From Qipengyuania sp. SS22 (GTDB lineage: Bacteria > Pseudomonadota > Alphaproteobacteria > Sphingomonadales > Sphingomonadaceae): 64,000 nt of DNA. The position numbers were made by a program, and so were the translations under genes. Below the pieces are notes generated by a model that worked only from the letters and a program-made list of their open reading frames with translations, made no database searches and had not been told where the DNA came from. Of this stretch, positions 52,077-61,919 are shown piece by piece. Positions within the stretch are counted from its first letter, which is position 1. The number at the start of each line of letters is the position of its first letter. The stretch is from contig NZ_CP107048.1 of assembly GCF_025736935.1 (NCBI RefSeq), forward strand, positions 1,364,001 to 1,428,000, in the 5' to 3' direction.

Positions 52077-55000
52077 ATGCGCATCTCGAAGCTCCGGTTA
52101 AGCGGCTTCAAGAGCTTCGTCGAACCTGCCACCTTGCATATCGAACCGGGGCTGACGGGTGTCGTTGGCCCCAATGGCTGCGGCAAGTCCAACCTGCTCG
52201 AGGCGATCCGCTGGGTGATGGGCGAAAATTCGCCCAAATCCATGCGTTCGGGCGGGATGGAAGACGTCATCTTCGCGGGCACGCAAAGCCGCCCGCAGCG
52301 CGATTTCGCCGAAGTCGTGTTGCAGGGCGCGGACGATGACGGCGACGAGATGGAAGTGGTCCGCCGGATCGAGCGCGGCGCGGGCAGCGCCTATCGGCTC
52401 AATGGCAGCGACGTGCGCGCCAAGGATGTCGCGCTGATCTTTGCCGATGCGGCGACCGGCGCGCACAGCCCGGCGCTGGTCAGCCAAGGCAAGATCGCAC
52501 AGGTCATCGCCGCCAAGCCGACCGAGCGCCGCCAGATGCTCGAGGAAGCGGCGGGGATCGCGGGGCTCCACGTCCGCCGCCGCGATGCGGAAAGCAAGCT
52601 GCGCCAGACCGAGACCAATCTCGAACGGCTCGAAGACATCATGGCGGGGCTCGACAGCCAGATCGCGTCATTGCGGCGGCAGGCCAAGCAGGCCGAACGC
52701 TACAAGAAACTGTCGGACGAGATAAAAAGCGCCGAGGCGCGGCTGGTGTTTGCGCGCTGGCGCGAGGCCGCTGCGGCGGCGGAGGAAGCCAAGGCGGCCG
52801 CCACGCAGGCCGATGCGCGCGTGGCCGAAGCGCAGCAGGAAGCCGATGCGGCGCAGAAAGCGCAGCGCAGTGCCGCCGAGACGCTGGCCGAAGCGCGCGA
52901 CGAACAGGCCGATCGCCGCGACGATGCCAGCGCGCATGGCCACCGCATGGCCGCGCTGAGCAGCCAGCTCGAAGCGGCGGAGCAGCGGCTTGCCGATCTC
53001 GACCGGCAACAGGCGCGGCTCGAAGCCGACCGCGGCGAAGCCGACCGGCTGACCAAGGACGCCGCCGAAGCGCTGTCGCGGCTCGAACGCGAGTTGGCGG
53101 CGAGCGAACAGGCGCTGGCGGGCGATGAAGAACAACGCCCCGCGCTAGAACGCGCGCATGAGCAGGCCGAGCGCGACAGCCGCGCCGCCGAACTCGCGCT
53201 GGCGCGGGCCACCGCCGACAACGCCGGGGTCGAGGCCGAATGGCGTGTCGCCGAAGCGGAGATCGCGCAGATCAGGACCCGTCTCGACCGCGCCGCTGCC
53301 GAAGGACGCCGAATGGCCGAGCGCCGCGCGGCGCTGGCGGGCGAGGATCCCGATGCCGATGTCGATGCCGCCAAGGCCGCAGCCGAAGACGCCGCCCAAA
53401 CGCTGGCCGACCGGCGCCGCACGCTCGATGAGATGCAGGCGCGCAAGGCCGACCTGCAGGCCAGCCGCGACAGCGCCGCATCCGCCCTCTCCGAAGCGCG
53501 CGCCGAGCTGTCCGGCGTGCAACGCGAATGGGAAGCGCTCACCCGCGACCGCGAAGCGCGCGAACGCGCCGCGGCCAAGCGCAGCGGGCGGCAACAGGCG
53601 ATCGATGGCGTGCGCGCGGCCAAGGGCTATGAACGCGCGGTCGCAGCGGCGCTGGGGCGCGACGGCAAGGCATTGCTCGGCCTGCCCGAAGGCGATGCCG
53701 AGGGGCGCTACTGGACCGGGGCCGCCGCGCCCTCGCCCGTCGCCGACAGCCTGTCCGCGCATGTCGAGACCTGCTCCGAGGAATTGCGCGCGCCGCTGGC
53801 GCTGATGCATGTGGCGGAGGCCGACGACGGGCGCACGCTCGCCCCCGGCCATTCGCTGGTCACCATGGATGGGCGGTTGCGGCGCTGGGACGGTCTCGTC
53901 GTGCATGGCGAAGGATCTGCCGAAGCCGCGCGGCTGGAAGCGGAAAACCGCTTTGCCGAGCTGGAAGAGCGCCTGCCCGCGCTGCGCGACGCGGCGAGTG
54001 CAGCGCAGGCGGCAATGGATACCGCGGGCGAGGAACTGGCGCGCTTGCAGCGCGATCTGGTCGGTGCCGAGCGCGAGCTGGCCGGAACCGCCGAGGCCGA
54101 GCGGCAGGCATTGCGCGCGCTCGACCAGGCCGAATCCGCACGCGAACGGCTCGCCGCGCGGCTCGAAGAACTGGACCGCAGCGAGGCCGAGCATGACGAG
54201 CTGGTCGCTGCGGCACAGTCCGATCTGACCGCAGCCGAGGCCAAGCGCGATGCGCTGCCCGATCCGGCGGCGGGGCGCGCCACGCTCGAAGCCGCCCGCA
54301 CGCAGAACGAAGCCGCGCGCACCGCGATGCAGGCGCGCGCCGCCGCGCTGGCAGCGCACGACCAGGCGCTGGCGGTGGCGCGCGAACGCGCCTCGGCGCA
54401 GCGCAGCGACATGGCCAATTGGCAGGCACGCAGCGGCGATGCGGCGCGGCGGCTGTCCGAAATGGAAACCCGCGCCGAGGAGATCACGCAGGAGCGCGCG
54501 GTCACTGCGGCCAAGCCCGAGGGGCTGATGCGCGAGATCGAACAGGGCGACCAGGTACGTGAGCGGCTGACCCGCGAGCTTGCCGCCGCCGAGAAGGCAG
54601 TCGCCGAAGCCAATACGCTGGCGCAGGAGGCCGACCGCGGCTTCACCGCGACCAACGAAGCGCTGGCCGCAGCGCGCGAGAACCGCGCCGGCCTGTCCGC
54701 GCGTGCGGAAAGCCAGGACGGCCGCCGGATCGAGATGGCGCGCATTTCGGGCGAGCGGTTCCAGTGCCCGCCCCCGCTGCTGCCACAGCGCTTCGAATTC
54801 GACGAGGACGCGATCAAGTCGGCCGAGACCGAGAGCGGCGAAATGGACCGGCTCACCGCCAGCCGCGAGCGGATCGGCCCCGTCAACCTCGTGGCATCGG
54901 AGGAACTCGCGCGGATCGAGAGCGAGCATGGCGCGAATGTTGAGGAACAGGAGGAATTGCGCGAAGCGGTCAGCCGCTTGCGCGGTTCGATCGGCAATCT

Positions 55001-55499
55001 CAACCGCGAAGGCCGCGAACGGCTGCGGGCGGCCTTCGAACAGGTCAACGACCATTTCCAGCGGCTGTTCATGCGGCTTTTCGAGGGCGGCGAGGCGCAT
55101 CTGGCGCTAATCGACAGCGACGATCCACTGGAGGCCGGTCTGGAGATCTTCGCGCAGCCGCCCGGCAAGAAGCTGCAATCGCTCACGCTGCTGTCGGGCG
55201 GCGAACAGGCGCTAACCGCGACCGCGCTGATCTTCGCACTGTTCCTGACCAATCCCGCGCCGATCTGCGTGCTCGACGAGGTCGACGCGCCACTCGACGA
55301 TGCGAATATCGACCGCTTCTGCGACCTGCTCGATGCGATGACGCGCGAAACGCAGACCCGCTATTTGATCGTGACGCATAACGCCGTGACGATGAGCCGC
55401 ATGCACCGCCTGTTCGGCGTGACGATGATCGAAAAGGGTGTCAGCCGCCTGGTCAGCGTCGATCTTGGCGGGGCCGAGGAATTGCTCGCGGCGGAGTGA
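52077..55499 (+). CDS. smc: Chromosome segregation ATPase SMC
   Basis: The 1140-residue SMC protein forms the condensin-like complex with ScpA and ScpB. Walker A GPNGCGKSN is at 31-39; long Ala/Glu/Arg-rich coiled coils (about 160-500 and 630-940) flank a hinge (about 505-630, GVRAAKGYERAVAAALG). The C-terminal head has signature LLSGGEQAL and Walker B CVLDEVDAPLDD. The hinge is compact, as in other alphaproteobacterial SMCs. ATG 52077 follows AGGA. scpA/scpB are not in the window. Confidence 0.97.
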   Translation: MRISKLRLSGFKSFVEPATLHIEPGLTGVVGPNGCGKSNLLEAIRWVMGENSPKSMRSGGMEDVIFAGTQSRPQRDFAEVVLQGADDDGDEMEVVRRIERGAGSAYRLNGSDVRAKDVALIFADAATGAHSPALVSQGKIAQVIAAKPTERRQMLEEAAGIAGLHVRRRDAESKLRQTETNLERLEDIMAGLDSQIASLRRQAKQAERYKKLSDEIKSAEARLVFARWREAAAAAEEAKAAATQADARVAEAQQEADAAQKAQRSAAETLAEARDEQADRRDDASAHGHRMAALSSQLEAAEQRLADLDRQQARLEADRGEADRLTKDAAEALSRLERELAASEQALAGDEEQRPALERAHEQAERDSRAAELALARATADNAGVEAEWRVAEAEIAQIRTRLDRAAAEGRRMAERRAALAGEDPDADVDAAKAAAEDAAQTLADRRRTLDEMQARKADLQASRDSAASALSEARAELSGVQREWEALTRDREARERAAAKRSGRQQAIDGVRAAKGYERAVAAALGRDGKALLGLPEGDAEGRYWTGAAAPSPVADSLSAHVETCSEELRAPLALMHVAEADDGRTLAPGHSLVTMDGRLRRWDGLVVHGEGSAEAARLEAENRFAELEERLPALRDAASAAQAAMDTAGEELARLQRDLVGAERELAGTAEAERQALRALDQAESARERLAARLEELDRSEAEHDELVAAAQSDLTAAEAKRDALPDPAAGRATLEAARTQNEAARTAMQARAAALAAHDQALAVARERASAQRSDMANWQARSGDAARRLSEMETRAEEITQERAVTAAKPEGLMREIEQGDQVRERLTRELAAAEKAVAEANTLAQEADRGFTATNEALAAARENRAGLSARAESQDGRRIEMARISGERFQCPPPLLPQRFEFDEDAIKSAETESGEMDRLTASRERIGPVNLVASEELARIESEHGANVEEQEELREAVSRLRGSIGNLNREGRERLRAAFEQVNDHFQRLFMRLFEGGEAHLALIDSDDPLEAGLEIFAQPPGKKLQSLTLLSGGEQALTATALIFALFLTNPAPICVLDEVDAPLDDANIDRFCDLLDAMTRETQTRYLIVTHNAVTMSRMHRLFGVTMIEKGVSRLVSVDLGGAEELLAAE

Positions 55500-55614
55500 T
55501 CCGCGGCGGCCCATCGGGGCCGGCAGGAACCTGCCGTCCGGCACCTGACTAGGGGAAAACCCTTAGCGTGCGCTAACCCCCTCCCAAAGCGGCGTCGCTA
55601 AACATTCATCAACC

Positions 55615-56841
55615 ATGAAAAATTTTAGGGAGGATGATCGCGCACCCGTCCAGGGGCGAACCGAGCAGGAGCTACCTGGGCCTGCCCAGATGCCCGGTCA
55701 CGACCAAGTACAGCGCGCCGTCCTCAAGAGCCTGGTCGATACCGAACAGCGTTCGGTCATCGCCAATCTGTCGTGCTGGGTCGTCACCGCGATTGCCGCG
55801 ATCTTCCTGCCGACCGCGATCTATTTCCTTTTCCCGCTGATCTTCCGGCTGGTTGCCATGGTCGGCACCCGTACCACCTTTGCGCGGCTGCGTTCCGCTC
55901 TCGACGAAGACCGCTCGTTTGCGCGCGAATACCGCCTGCTTGCTGTGGCGCTGGTGGTGGGCGGCGCGGCCTGGGGTTCCACCCTGCTGCCGATCCTCGC
56001 CTATCCGACGCTGCATCCCGCGCGCCTGCTGGTCGCGGGCGGCACGCTGGTCGGCATGAGCATTATCGTGACGATGCTGTCGCCCGCGCCGCGGCTCGCC
56101 ACCTTCTTCGCGCTTGGGTTTCTCGGCGCATTCGGCGCGGGCCTGGTGATCACCGATACCCCCGACGGGCTGATACTGATGCTCGGCATGACGATCCTCT
56201 TCCTGATCTTCATCGCCTATTCGCATGCCTCGACTTTCAGCCAGACGCGCTCGGCGCAATTGCTGGTCGAGAACCGCCGGCTGAGCGACGATCTGCGCGC
56301 CTCGCTCGAACGCGCGCTGCACATGGCCGATCACGACAGTCTGACCGGCATGTTCAACCGTCGCGCGTTCTTCGCCCACACCAAGCAGGCACTATGGGCC
56401 AAGCGGCTGGTGATCATGATCGACATCGATCATTTCAAGACCATCAACGACCGCTATGGCCACGCCGTGGGCGACGTGGTGCTCAAGCGTATCGGGCGCG
56501 TGATCCGCACCGTTCTGGAAGAGGAAGTCGGCACGGAACATTACGCCGCGCGGCTGGGCGGCGAGGAATTCGCGGTCATGGTGCCCTGCGGCCCGACCTT
56601 CGAAAACCGCGCGCTTACCGATACGCTGCACCGGCGGATCGCGGGGATTGCGGAACAGATGGAAATCGAGGGGCTGGTGACTACCGCCTCGCTAGGCGTC
56701 GCGGTGATGGACCGGCAGCAGACGCTCGATGAAGCGCTGCACAATGCCGATACCGCGCTCTACCGCGCCAAGGCGCAGGGCCGAAACCGGACCGAATATG
56801 CTTTGATGTCAGCGAAAATGGCGGCGATCCAGAGCGCGTGA
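55615..56841 (+). CDS. Membrane diguanylate cyclase (GGDEF)
   Basis: The 408-residue protein has about six transmembrane helices in the N-terminal half (about 55-205) and a C-terminal GGDEF domain. The active site reads GGEEF (starting at G315), with DIDHFKTINDRYGHAVGDVVL upstream and the metal-binding aspartates intact, so it should make cyclic di-GMP. No RxxD inhibitory site was spotted just before GGEEF. The start ATG 55615 lacks a Shine-Dalgarno; ATG 55690 is possible. It is a single gene. Confidence 0.92.
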   Translation: MKNFREDDRAPVQGRTEQELPGPAQMPGHDQVQRAVLKSLVDTEQRSVIANLSCWVVTAIAAIFLPTAIYFLFPLIFRLVAMVGTRTTFARLRSALDEDRSFAREYRLLAVALVVGGAAWGSTLLPILAYPTLHPARLLVAGGTLVGMSIIVTMLSPAPRLATFFALGFLGAFGAGLVITDTPDGLILMLGMTILFLIFIAYSHASTFSQTRSAQLLVENRRLSDDLRASLERALHMADHDSLTGMFNRRAFFAHTKQALWAKRLVIMIDIDHFKTINDRYGHAVGDVVLKRIGRVIRTVLEEEVGTEHYAARLGGEEFAVMVPCGPTFENRALTDTLHRRIAGIAEQMEIEGLVTTASLGVAVMDRQQTLDEALHNADTALYRAKAQGRNRTEYALMSAKMAAIQSA

Positions 56842-56860
56842 CGCGCCTACGCCGAACCCG

Positions 56861-57232
56861 TCAGTCGAGCGCTGCCACCAGTTGGGCGCGCAATGCTTTC
56901 AGCCTGGCCAGCAGATCGCGGTCCACAGCAGTCGCCGGAGCGGTCGTCACCTGCTGCTGTGCTGCAGCCTGCGGATCGGGCGCGCCGCGCAGTGCGGCCT
57001 TGGCGCCCTTGAGCGTATAGCCTTCCTGATTGACCAGCCGGTCGATCCGCTCGACCAGATCGACATCCTCGGGACGGTAGTAACGGCGCCCGCCGCTGCG
57101 GGTGAGCGGTTTGAGCATGGGGAATTGCTGCTCCCAATAGCGCAGCACATGCGCCTTGATCCCGGTCGCCTTGGCGACTTCGCCGATGGTGCGCAGCGCG
57201 CCCGCTTCCTTGCCGTCGTCGAATGTCGCCAT
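56861..57232 (-). CDS. MerR-family transcriptional regulator
   Basis: The 123-residue protein has an N-terminal MerR winged helix (TIGEVAKATGIKAHVLRYWEQQFP, then SGGRRYYRPEDVDLVERI) but a short C-terminus without conserved metal-binding cysteines. This short type is encoded next to ihfA in many alphaproteobacteria; its target is not established. ATG 57232 lies 8 nt after the ihfA stop, so the two are co-transcribed at the end of the rpmF-plsX-fabH-ihfA run. Confidence 0.9.
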   Translation of the reverse strand: MATFDDGKEAGALRTIGEVAKATGIKAHVLRYWEQQFPMLKPLTRSGGRRYYRPEDVDLVERIDRLVNQEGYTLKGAKAALRGAPDPQAAAQQQVTTAPATAVDRDLLARLKALRAQLVAALD

Positions 57233-57240
57233 GTCTGTCC

Positions 57241-57546
57241 TCAGCCGTTCGCGATGCGCTCTTTGAGCAGTTGGCTGGCGCGGAAGGTCATCACGCGGCG
57301 CGGCGTGATCGGCACTTCGACCCCGGTCTTGGGATTGCGGCCGATGCGTTCCTTCTTGTCGCGCAGCACGAAGCTGCCGAAGCCCGAAATCTTCACATTT
57401 TCGCCATCCGCCAGCGCGTCGCACATCTTGCCGAGGATCGCTTCGACCATATCGAGCGATTCGGCGCGCGAGAGCCCCATCTTGCGGTTGATCGTCTCGG
57501 CCAGGTCGGCCCGGGTGAGCGTGCCCACGGAGCGCATCATATCCAT
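57241..57546 (-). CDS. ihfA: Integration host factor subunit alpha
   Basis: The 101-residue DNA-bending HU/IHF-fold protein has [28 protein letters not shown] N-terminal helices and the DNA-intercalating arm [23 protein letters not shown], which includes the conserved proline. It would heterodimerise with IhfB, encoded elsewhere. ATG 57546 has AAGGA 5 nt upstream. The 120-nt gap to fabH has a hairpin and a 10-bp direct repeat. Confidence 0.95.
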   Translation of the reverse strand: MDMMRSVGTLTRADLAETINRKMGLSRAESLDMVEAILGKMCDALADGENVKISGFGSFVLRDKKERIGRNPKTGVEVPITPRRVMTFRASQLLKERIANG

Positions 57547-57645
57547 ACTATCCTTCCCCTCAGATGCGACCCTGATCGAGATGCGACCCCCTTCGAAGAT
57601 TCGCCAAGCAATATAGGAGTTTGCTGCCAGTCTGGCAAATCGGCT

Positions 57646-57665
57646 GCGGCGCGTTTTCGCGCCGC
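57646..57665 (-). terminator. Hairpin at the fabH 3' end
   Basis: Perfect 8-bp GCGGCGCG/CGCGCCGC stem with a 4-nt loop, 1 nt after the fabH stop codon. Read leftward it is not followed by a clean T run; a second small hairpin (GCCAG-T-CTGGC) comes next. It could attenuate transcription before ihfA or stabilise the upstream message. Confidence 0.4.
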
Positions 57666-57666
57666 G

Positions 57667-58632
57667 CTACATCCGTGCGAGCGAGGCGCCCCAGGTAAAC
57701 CCGCCGCCCATTGCCTCGAACATGACCAGATCGCCCGGCTTGATCCGCCCGTCGCGCATCGCGGTATCGAGCGCGAGCGGGACCGAAGCGGCCGAGGTAT
57801 TGGCATGGCGGTCGACAGTGACGACCACCTTCTCGGCCGGCAGGTCGAGCTTGCGCGCGGTGGCATCGAGAATGCGGGCATTGGCCTGATGCGGCACGAC
57901 CCAGTCGATATCGGCGGCGCCGACGCCGGTTTCGTCGAGCACTTCGGTGAGCACATTGGCGAGATTGACCACCGCATGGCGGAACACCTCGCGGCCCTTC
58001 ATCCGCAGCTTGCCCACGGTACCCGTGGTCGACGGGCCGCCATCGACATAGAGCATGTCCTTGTGCTGCCCATCGGCATGGAGCCGGCTGGCAAGGATAC
58101 CGGGTCCGTCATCGGCGACATCCTGCGCTTCGAGCACAACCGCACCCGCACCATCGCCGAACAACACGCAGGTGGTGCGATCGTCCCAGTCGAGGATGCG
58201 GCTGAAGGTTTCGGCGCCGATCACCAGCGCCTTGCGCGCCATGCCGGTCCGCAGCAGCGAATCGGCGGTGGCGAGCGCATAGAGAAAGCCCGAGCAGACC
58301 GCCTGCACATCGAAGGCGACGCCGCCGCCGCATTCGAGCGCGGCCTGCACCTGCGTGGCAGTGGCGGGAAAGGTATGGTCGGGCGTCGCGGTGGCAAGGA
58401 TGATCAGGCCGATCTCGCCGGCCTCGACACCTGCTGCCTCGAGCGCCTTGCGCGCGGCGTCGATCGCCAGCGTGCTGGTCGTCTCGTCAGGATCGGCGAT
58501 ATAGCGCTGGCGGATGCCGGTGCGTTCGACGATCCACTCGTCGCTGGTATCGACCTTGTCGGCCAGGTCCGCATTGGTGACGCAGGTCCGCGGCAGCGCC
58601 GAGCCCGTACCGGTGATGACCGAACGGATCAT
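57667..58632 (-). CDS. fabH: Beta-ketoacyl-ACP synthase III
   Basis: Condenses acetyl-CoA with malonyl-ACP to start fatty-acid synthesis. The catalytic triad is visible: C113 in AVCSGF, H248 in PHQANARI, N278 in [19 protein letters not shown] near the N-terminus and the final [14 protein letters not shown] are typical. At 321 residues it is full length. ATG 58632 overlaps the plsX stop as ATGA, so the two are co-translated. Confidence 0.97.
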   Translation of the reverse strand: MIRSVITGTGSALPRTCVTNADLADKVDTSDEWIVERTGIRQRYIADPDETTSTLAIDAARKALEAAGVEAGEIGLIILATATPDHTFPATATQVQAALECGGGVAFDVQAVCSGFLYALATADSLLRTGMARKALVIGAETFSRILDWDDRTTCVLFGDGAGAVVLEAQDVADDGPGILASRLHADGQHKDMLYVDGGPSTTGTVGKLRMKGREVFRHAVVNLANVLTEVLDETGVGAADIDWVVPHQANARILDATARKLDLPAEKVVVTVDRHANTSAASVPLALDTAMRDGRIKPGDLVMFEAMGGGFTWGASLARM

Positions 58633-59666
58633 TTGCCCGCCACGCTCGACGGTTCGATCGCGCCGAGATCCTGCTTGATGCGATTGGTGATATCGTCCTC
58701 CAGCAGCCGCGCGGCGACTTCGACCGCATTGGCGACGCCCTTGGCATTGGCGCTGCCGTGGCTTTTGACCACCACGCCGTTGAGGCCGAGGAAAACCGCG
58801 CCATTGTGATTGTTCGGGTCGAGATGGTGCCGGATGAGTTCGGTTGCCGGTCGCGAGACGAGGAAGCCGACTTTCGAACGGACGCTGGAGGTGAATGCCT
58901 GGCGCAGCAGGTCGGTGACGAAGCGCGCCGCGCCCTCGATCGCCTTCAGTGCGATATTGCCCGAAAAACCGTCGCACACCACCACGTCGCATTCGCCGCG
59001 GTTGATCTTGTCGGCTTCGACATAGCCTTCGAATTCCATCGCCAGCCCGGTGGCGGCGCGCAGCGCTTCGGCGGCGGCCTGGATATCCTCGGTGCCCTTG
59101 GTTTCCTCGGTGCCGATATTGAGCAGGCGGGTGCGCGGGCGTTCACGCCCGGTGACGATGCGCGAATAGGCGGCGCCCATGATCGCGAACTGGACGAGGT
59201 TGCGGGCATCGCATTCGCGATTCGCTCCGAGATCGAGCATGACCACGTCATCGTCGGTCAGCGTGGGGAGGAGCGCGGCCAGCGCCGGACGGTCGAGTCC
59301 GGGCATGGTGCGCAGCGCAAGCTTGCTCATCGCCATCAACGCGCCGGTATTGCCTGCGGAAACCGCGGCGCCGGCATCGCCCTGCTTCACCGCATTGACC
59401 GCAAGGCCCATGCTGGTGGTCTTGGCCCGGCGCAACGCGCGGCTCGGCAGCTCGTCGCCGCCGACCACGTCGGTGCAATGCAGGATTTCGGACGCCCCGG
59501 CCATGCCGGGATGCGTGTCGAGTGCGGCCTTGATGCGCGTTTCGTCGCCAACCAGCAGGAACTGGAACTTGTCGTGACGCCGACGCGCAAGCGCGGCGCC
59601 TTCGACCATCACGCGCACGCCTTCGTCTCCGCCCATCGCATCGACGGCGATACGCGGCAGGCTCAT
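58629..59666 (-). CDS. plsX: Phosphate acyltransferase PlsX
   Basis: Peripheral membrane enzyme converting acyl-ACP to acyl-phosphate, the donor for PlsY (encoded at 2.7-3.3 kb here). The 345-residue protein starts [20 protein letters not shown] and has [30 protein letters not shown] and [13 protein letters not shown], all family motifs. It is second in the rpmF-plsX-fabH-ihfA-merR operon, 27 nt after rpmF. Confidence 0.96.
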   Translation of the reverse strand: MSLPRIAVDAMGGDEGVRVMVEGAALARRRHDKFQFLLVGDETRIKAALDTHPGMAGASEILHCTDVVGGDELPSRALRRAKTTSMGLAVNAVKQGDAGAAVSAGNTGALMAMSKLALRTMPGLDRPALAALLPTLTDDDVVMLDLGANRECDARNLVQFAIMGAAYSRIVTGRERPRTRLLNIGTEETKGTEDIQAAAEALRAATGLAMEFEGYVEADKINRGECDVVVCDGFSGNIALKAIEGAARFVTDLLRQAFTSSVRSKVGFLVSRPATELIRHHLDPNNHNGAVFLGLNGVVVKSHGSANAKGVANAVEVAARLLEDDITNRIKQDLGAIEPSSVAGK

Positions 59667-59693
59667 GGCGCTTCTCCGGCTTGGCTGACGGTC

Positions 59694-59873
59694 TTAAAGA
59701 CCGACGGCGATGATTTCGCGGCCGTTATAATATCCGCAGTGCGAGCACAGATTGTGCGGGCGCTTGAGTTCGCCGCAGTTCGAGCACTCATGATGGGCCT
59801 CGACCTTGAGCGAATCATGTGCACGGCGATTGCCGCGGCGGTGGGGCGATACTTTCCTCTTGGGGACGGCCAT
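59694..59873 (-). CDS. rpmF: Ribosomal protein bL32
   Basis: The 59-residue large-subunit protein is rich in Arg, Lys and His ([20 protein letters not shown]) with a zinc-ribbon CSNC at 30-33 and CSHC at 43-46, so this is the zinc-containing (C+) form of bL32. It was found from the sequence even though it is short. It is first gene of the lipid-synthesis operon; the 235-bp region upstream, to 60108, should hold the operon promoter. No other coding region is seen there. Confidence 0.95.
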   Translation of the reverse strand: MAVPKRKVSPHRRGNRRAHDSLKVEAHHECSNCGELKRPHNLCSHCGYYNGREIIAVGL

Positions 59874-60108
59874 GGCGGCACCTGTTCCTCAAACAATTAC
59901 AGTCAATTTCGGTGGCCGCCCTAGGGGAAGCTCCGGCACCGCACAAGAGCGCGTGAACCCGAATATCCCGACCGTGACGGTGAAGGCGGGCGCTATAGCG
60001 AATTTCGCAGGCGATGCAACCCGTCTGTTGGCGTTGCGCGGCACGCGGCATCGCCCTAGCACCGCAACCGTATTCCGTATCGTACGGATCGCATGGGGAG
60101 AGACGAAT

Positions 60109-60507
60109 ATGGGCATTATCCTGCCGGTTACGCTTACCGCGGCCGCCGCCGCCGCCATCATCAATATCTGGCTCAGCATTCGCGTCGGACAGATGCGCGC
60201 GCAGAAGAAGGTTTCGATCGGCGACGATGCCGGGGGCCCGCTGACCGCGCGCATGCGCGCGCAGCTCAATTTCGTCGAGAACACCGCCTTCGTGCTGGTC
60301 CTCGTTGCGGCAATCGAACTGGCCGCCAGGGGCGGCGAATGGCTCGCCTGGGTGGTCGCGGCCTACATGCTCGGACGCGTGGCGCACGGGCTCGGCATGG
60401 ATGGCGGCGCGCTGGCACGTGGCCGCCCGCTTGGAGTGCTCATCACCATGCTGGTCCAGCTGGGCCTCGCCGTAGTGGCAGTCCTGATCACGCTGGGCGT
60501 GATGTAA
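60109..60507 (+). CDS. MAPEG-family membrane protein, third copy
   Basis: The 132-residue protein has about four membrane segments and the MAPEG core QLNFVENTAFVLVLVAAIELAA, then YMLGRVAHGLGMD. It is of a different subtype from the two tandem copies at 17.2-18.1 kb and closer to the short bacterial YecN-like form. ATG 60109 has GGGGAGAG upstream. It ends before a large inverted-repeat element; the next gene is convergent. Confidence 0.85.
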   Translation: MGIILPVTLTAAAAAAIINIWLSIRVGQMRAQKKVSIGDDAGGPLTARMRAQLNFVENTAFVLVLVAAIELAARGGEWLAWVVAAYMLGRVAHGLGMDGGALARGRPLGVLITMLVQLGLAVVAVLITLGVM

Positions 60508-60560
60508 GCGAAAGGGCGTGAGGGGAGCGCGGATGCGCTTCCCTTGGCGCTTGGTTTTCT

Positions 60561-60763
60561 GAGGTGCGGTCAGGACATCCGTCCTGACCTTGCTGTTCCG
60601 TCCCCCATTTTTTCAGTGCGCTAGCGGCATCCGCCGCTAGCTTGCGGCGGCACCAGCCCACGCCCCCTCCCGGCCACCCATAGAATACCGTGCCGTGGGT
60701 GGCCGGGAGGGGACGTGGGACGGAACAGCAAGGGTCGGACGGATGTCCGGACCCGCACGCCTC
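60561..60763. repeat. Large nested inverted-repeat element
   Basis: Two arms of about 47 bp, 60561-60607 and 60715-60763, are imperfect reverse complements sharing GACATCCGTCC and TTGCTGTTCCGTCCC. The left arm itself folds (GGTCAGGA/TCCTGACC). Between them are a CTAGCGG/CCGCTAG hairpin (60620-60640 region) and a perfect 17-bp stem, 60664-60680 with 60696-60712. It fills the gap between convergent genes. It has no coding potential or transposase and only a short T run (60608-60613). Confidence 0.85.
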
Positions 60764-61439
60764 AAGAAAGCGCGTAATCGCTCACGAAGGCGTTGGTCTG
60801 GCGTTCCTGGCCAAAGGTGCTGGTCGGGCCGTGGCCGGGGATAAAGGTCACGTCATTGCCCAGCGGCCACAGCTTCTGGGTAATCGCGTCGATCAGGTCC
60901 TGGTGGTTGCCCATCGGGAAATCGGTGCGGCCGATGCTGCCCTGGAACAAGACGTCGCCGACCACGGCGAACTTGCTCGGCCGGTGGAAGAACACCACGT
61001 GGCCGGGCGTGTGGCCGGGGCAGTGGATGACCTCGAGCGTGAGGTCGCCGACGGTGACGGTGTCGCCGTCATCGAGCCAGCGATCGGGTTCGAACACTTC
61101 GGCCTGCATGCCGTATTTCGCGCCGTCTTCGCCGAGTCGGCTGATCCAGAAGCGGTCGGCCTCGTGCGGGCCCTCGATCGGCAGGCCGAGTTCCTTCGCC
61201 AGCACGCCCGCCTCGCCGCAATGGTCGAGGTGGCCGTGGGTGATGAGGATCTTCTCCAGCTCGACCCCGCTTTTGGCGACCGCTGCCTTGAGCTTGTCGA
61301 GATCGCCGCCCGGATCGATCAGCGCGCCCTTGTTGGTCGCGGTGCACCAGATCAGCGAGCAATTCTGCTGCAGCGGGGTTACGGGAACGATGCCCGCCTT
61401 CATCGGCGGGGTAGCGGGCGTTTGCGGGGTGTTTTCCAT
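60762..61439 (-). CDS. Glyoxalase II-like metallo-hydrolase
   Basis: The 225-residue metallo-beta-lactamase-fold hydrolase has an intact binuclear metal site: THGHLDH (H68, H70, D72, H73), then CPGHTPGHVVFF, GDVLFQGSIGR and the final GHGPTSTFGQER. It resembles the YcbL-type glyoxalase II / hydroxyacylglutathione hydrolase group; the physiological substrate is uncertain. ATG 61439 gives a short Pro/Thr-rich lead (MENTPQTPATPP). The 3' end touches the inverted-repeat element. Confidence 0.92.
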   Translation of the reverse strand: MENTPQTPATPPMKAGIVPVTPLQQNCSLIWCTATNKGALIDPGGDLDKLKAAVAKSGVELEKILITHGHLDHCGEAGVLAKELGLPIEGPHEADRFWISRLGEDGAKYGMQAEVFEPDRWLDDGDTVTVGDLTLEVIHCPGHTPGHVVFFHRPSKFAVVGDVLFQGSIGRTDFPMGNHQDLIDAITQKLWPLGNDVTFIPGHGPTSTFGQERQTNAFVSDYALS

Positions 61440-61523
61440 CAGCCGTGAAAATGGTCCGGTTTATGATCGAAAACAAGGCGCATGTCCGGCTTTGTGCTAT
61501 CGGGCAGGCAAAGGAGAGTTACT

Positions 61524-61907
61524 GTGCGAATAGTCGAAGCGATGGCCCTGGCGTCCCTCTTGCTGGCAGGCTGCCAATCCGCCGGCCCCGTCGCGGCACC
61601 CGCGCCCGCGCCGAACACGGCCGCCGCCGATGCCAATGACGACGCGGTGCCCGACTATGTCACCGCGATCTGCGGCGAATGCCACGCGGTGAAGGACAAT
61701 GCGGTATCGGTGAACCCGCAAGCGCCCGGCTTTGCCGATATCGCCAACAGCCCCGGCCTGACGCGCGACACGCTGGTGACCTTCCTGTCGGATGCACACA
61801 ATTACCCGATGCAGATGGATGTCGACTTGGTGGAAGAGGATATCGAGGTGATCGCCGACTACATGCTCACGCTGCGCTCGGACGATTACGTCAGGCGGCC
61901 CTCGTAG
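61524..61907 (+). CDS. Small monohaem cytochrome c lipoprotein
   Basis: The 127-residue protein has a lipobox LLAGC (C17), an Ala/Pro linker and one haem c motif CGECH (C50, C53, H54). A likely axial methionine lies in the C-terminal NYPMQMDVDL region. It would be a membrane-tethered electron carrier in the periplasm. The start is GTG 61524 with AAGGAGAG upstream; earlier in-frame codons were rejected. It is divergent from the glyoxalase-like gene and convergent with the S24 repressor. Confidence 0.85.
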   Translation: MRIVEAMALASLLLAGCQSAGPVAAPAPAPNTAAADANDDAVPDYVTAICGECHAVKDNAVSVNPQAPGFADIANSPGLTRDTLVTFLSDAHNYPMQMDVDLVEEDIEVIADYMLTLRSDDYVRRPS

Positions 61908-61919
61908 CAGCCTGGCGGG

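Noticed and set aside
53590..53960. Unusual-looking SMC hinge, suspected deletion
   Set aside because: The hinge is shorter than in Bacillus, but the sequence is continuous and resembles other alphaproteobacterial SMC hinges. No frameshift is seen.
53145..55100. 651-codon minus-strand frame within smc
   Set aside because: Mirror image of the Ala/Glu/Arg coiled-coil codons; no motif and no start signal.
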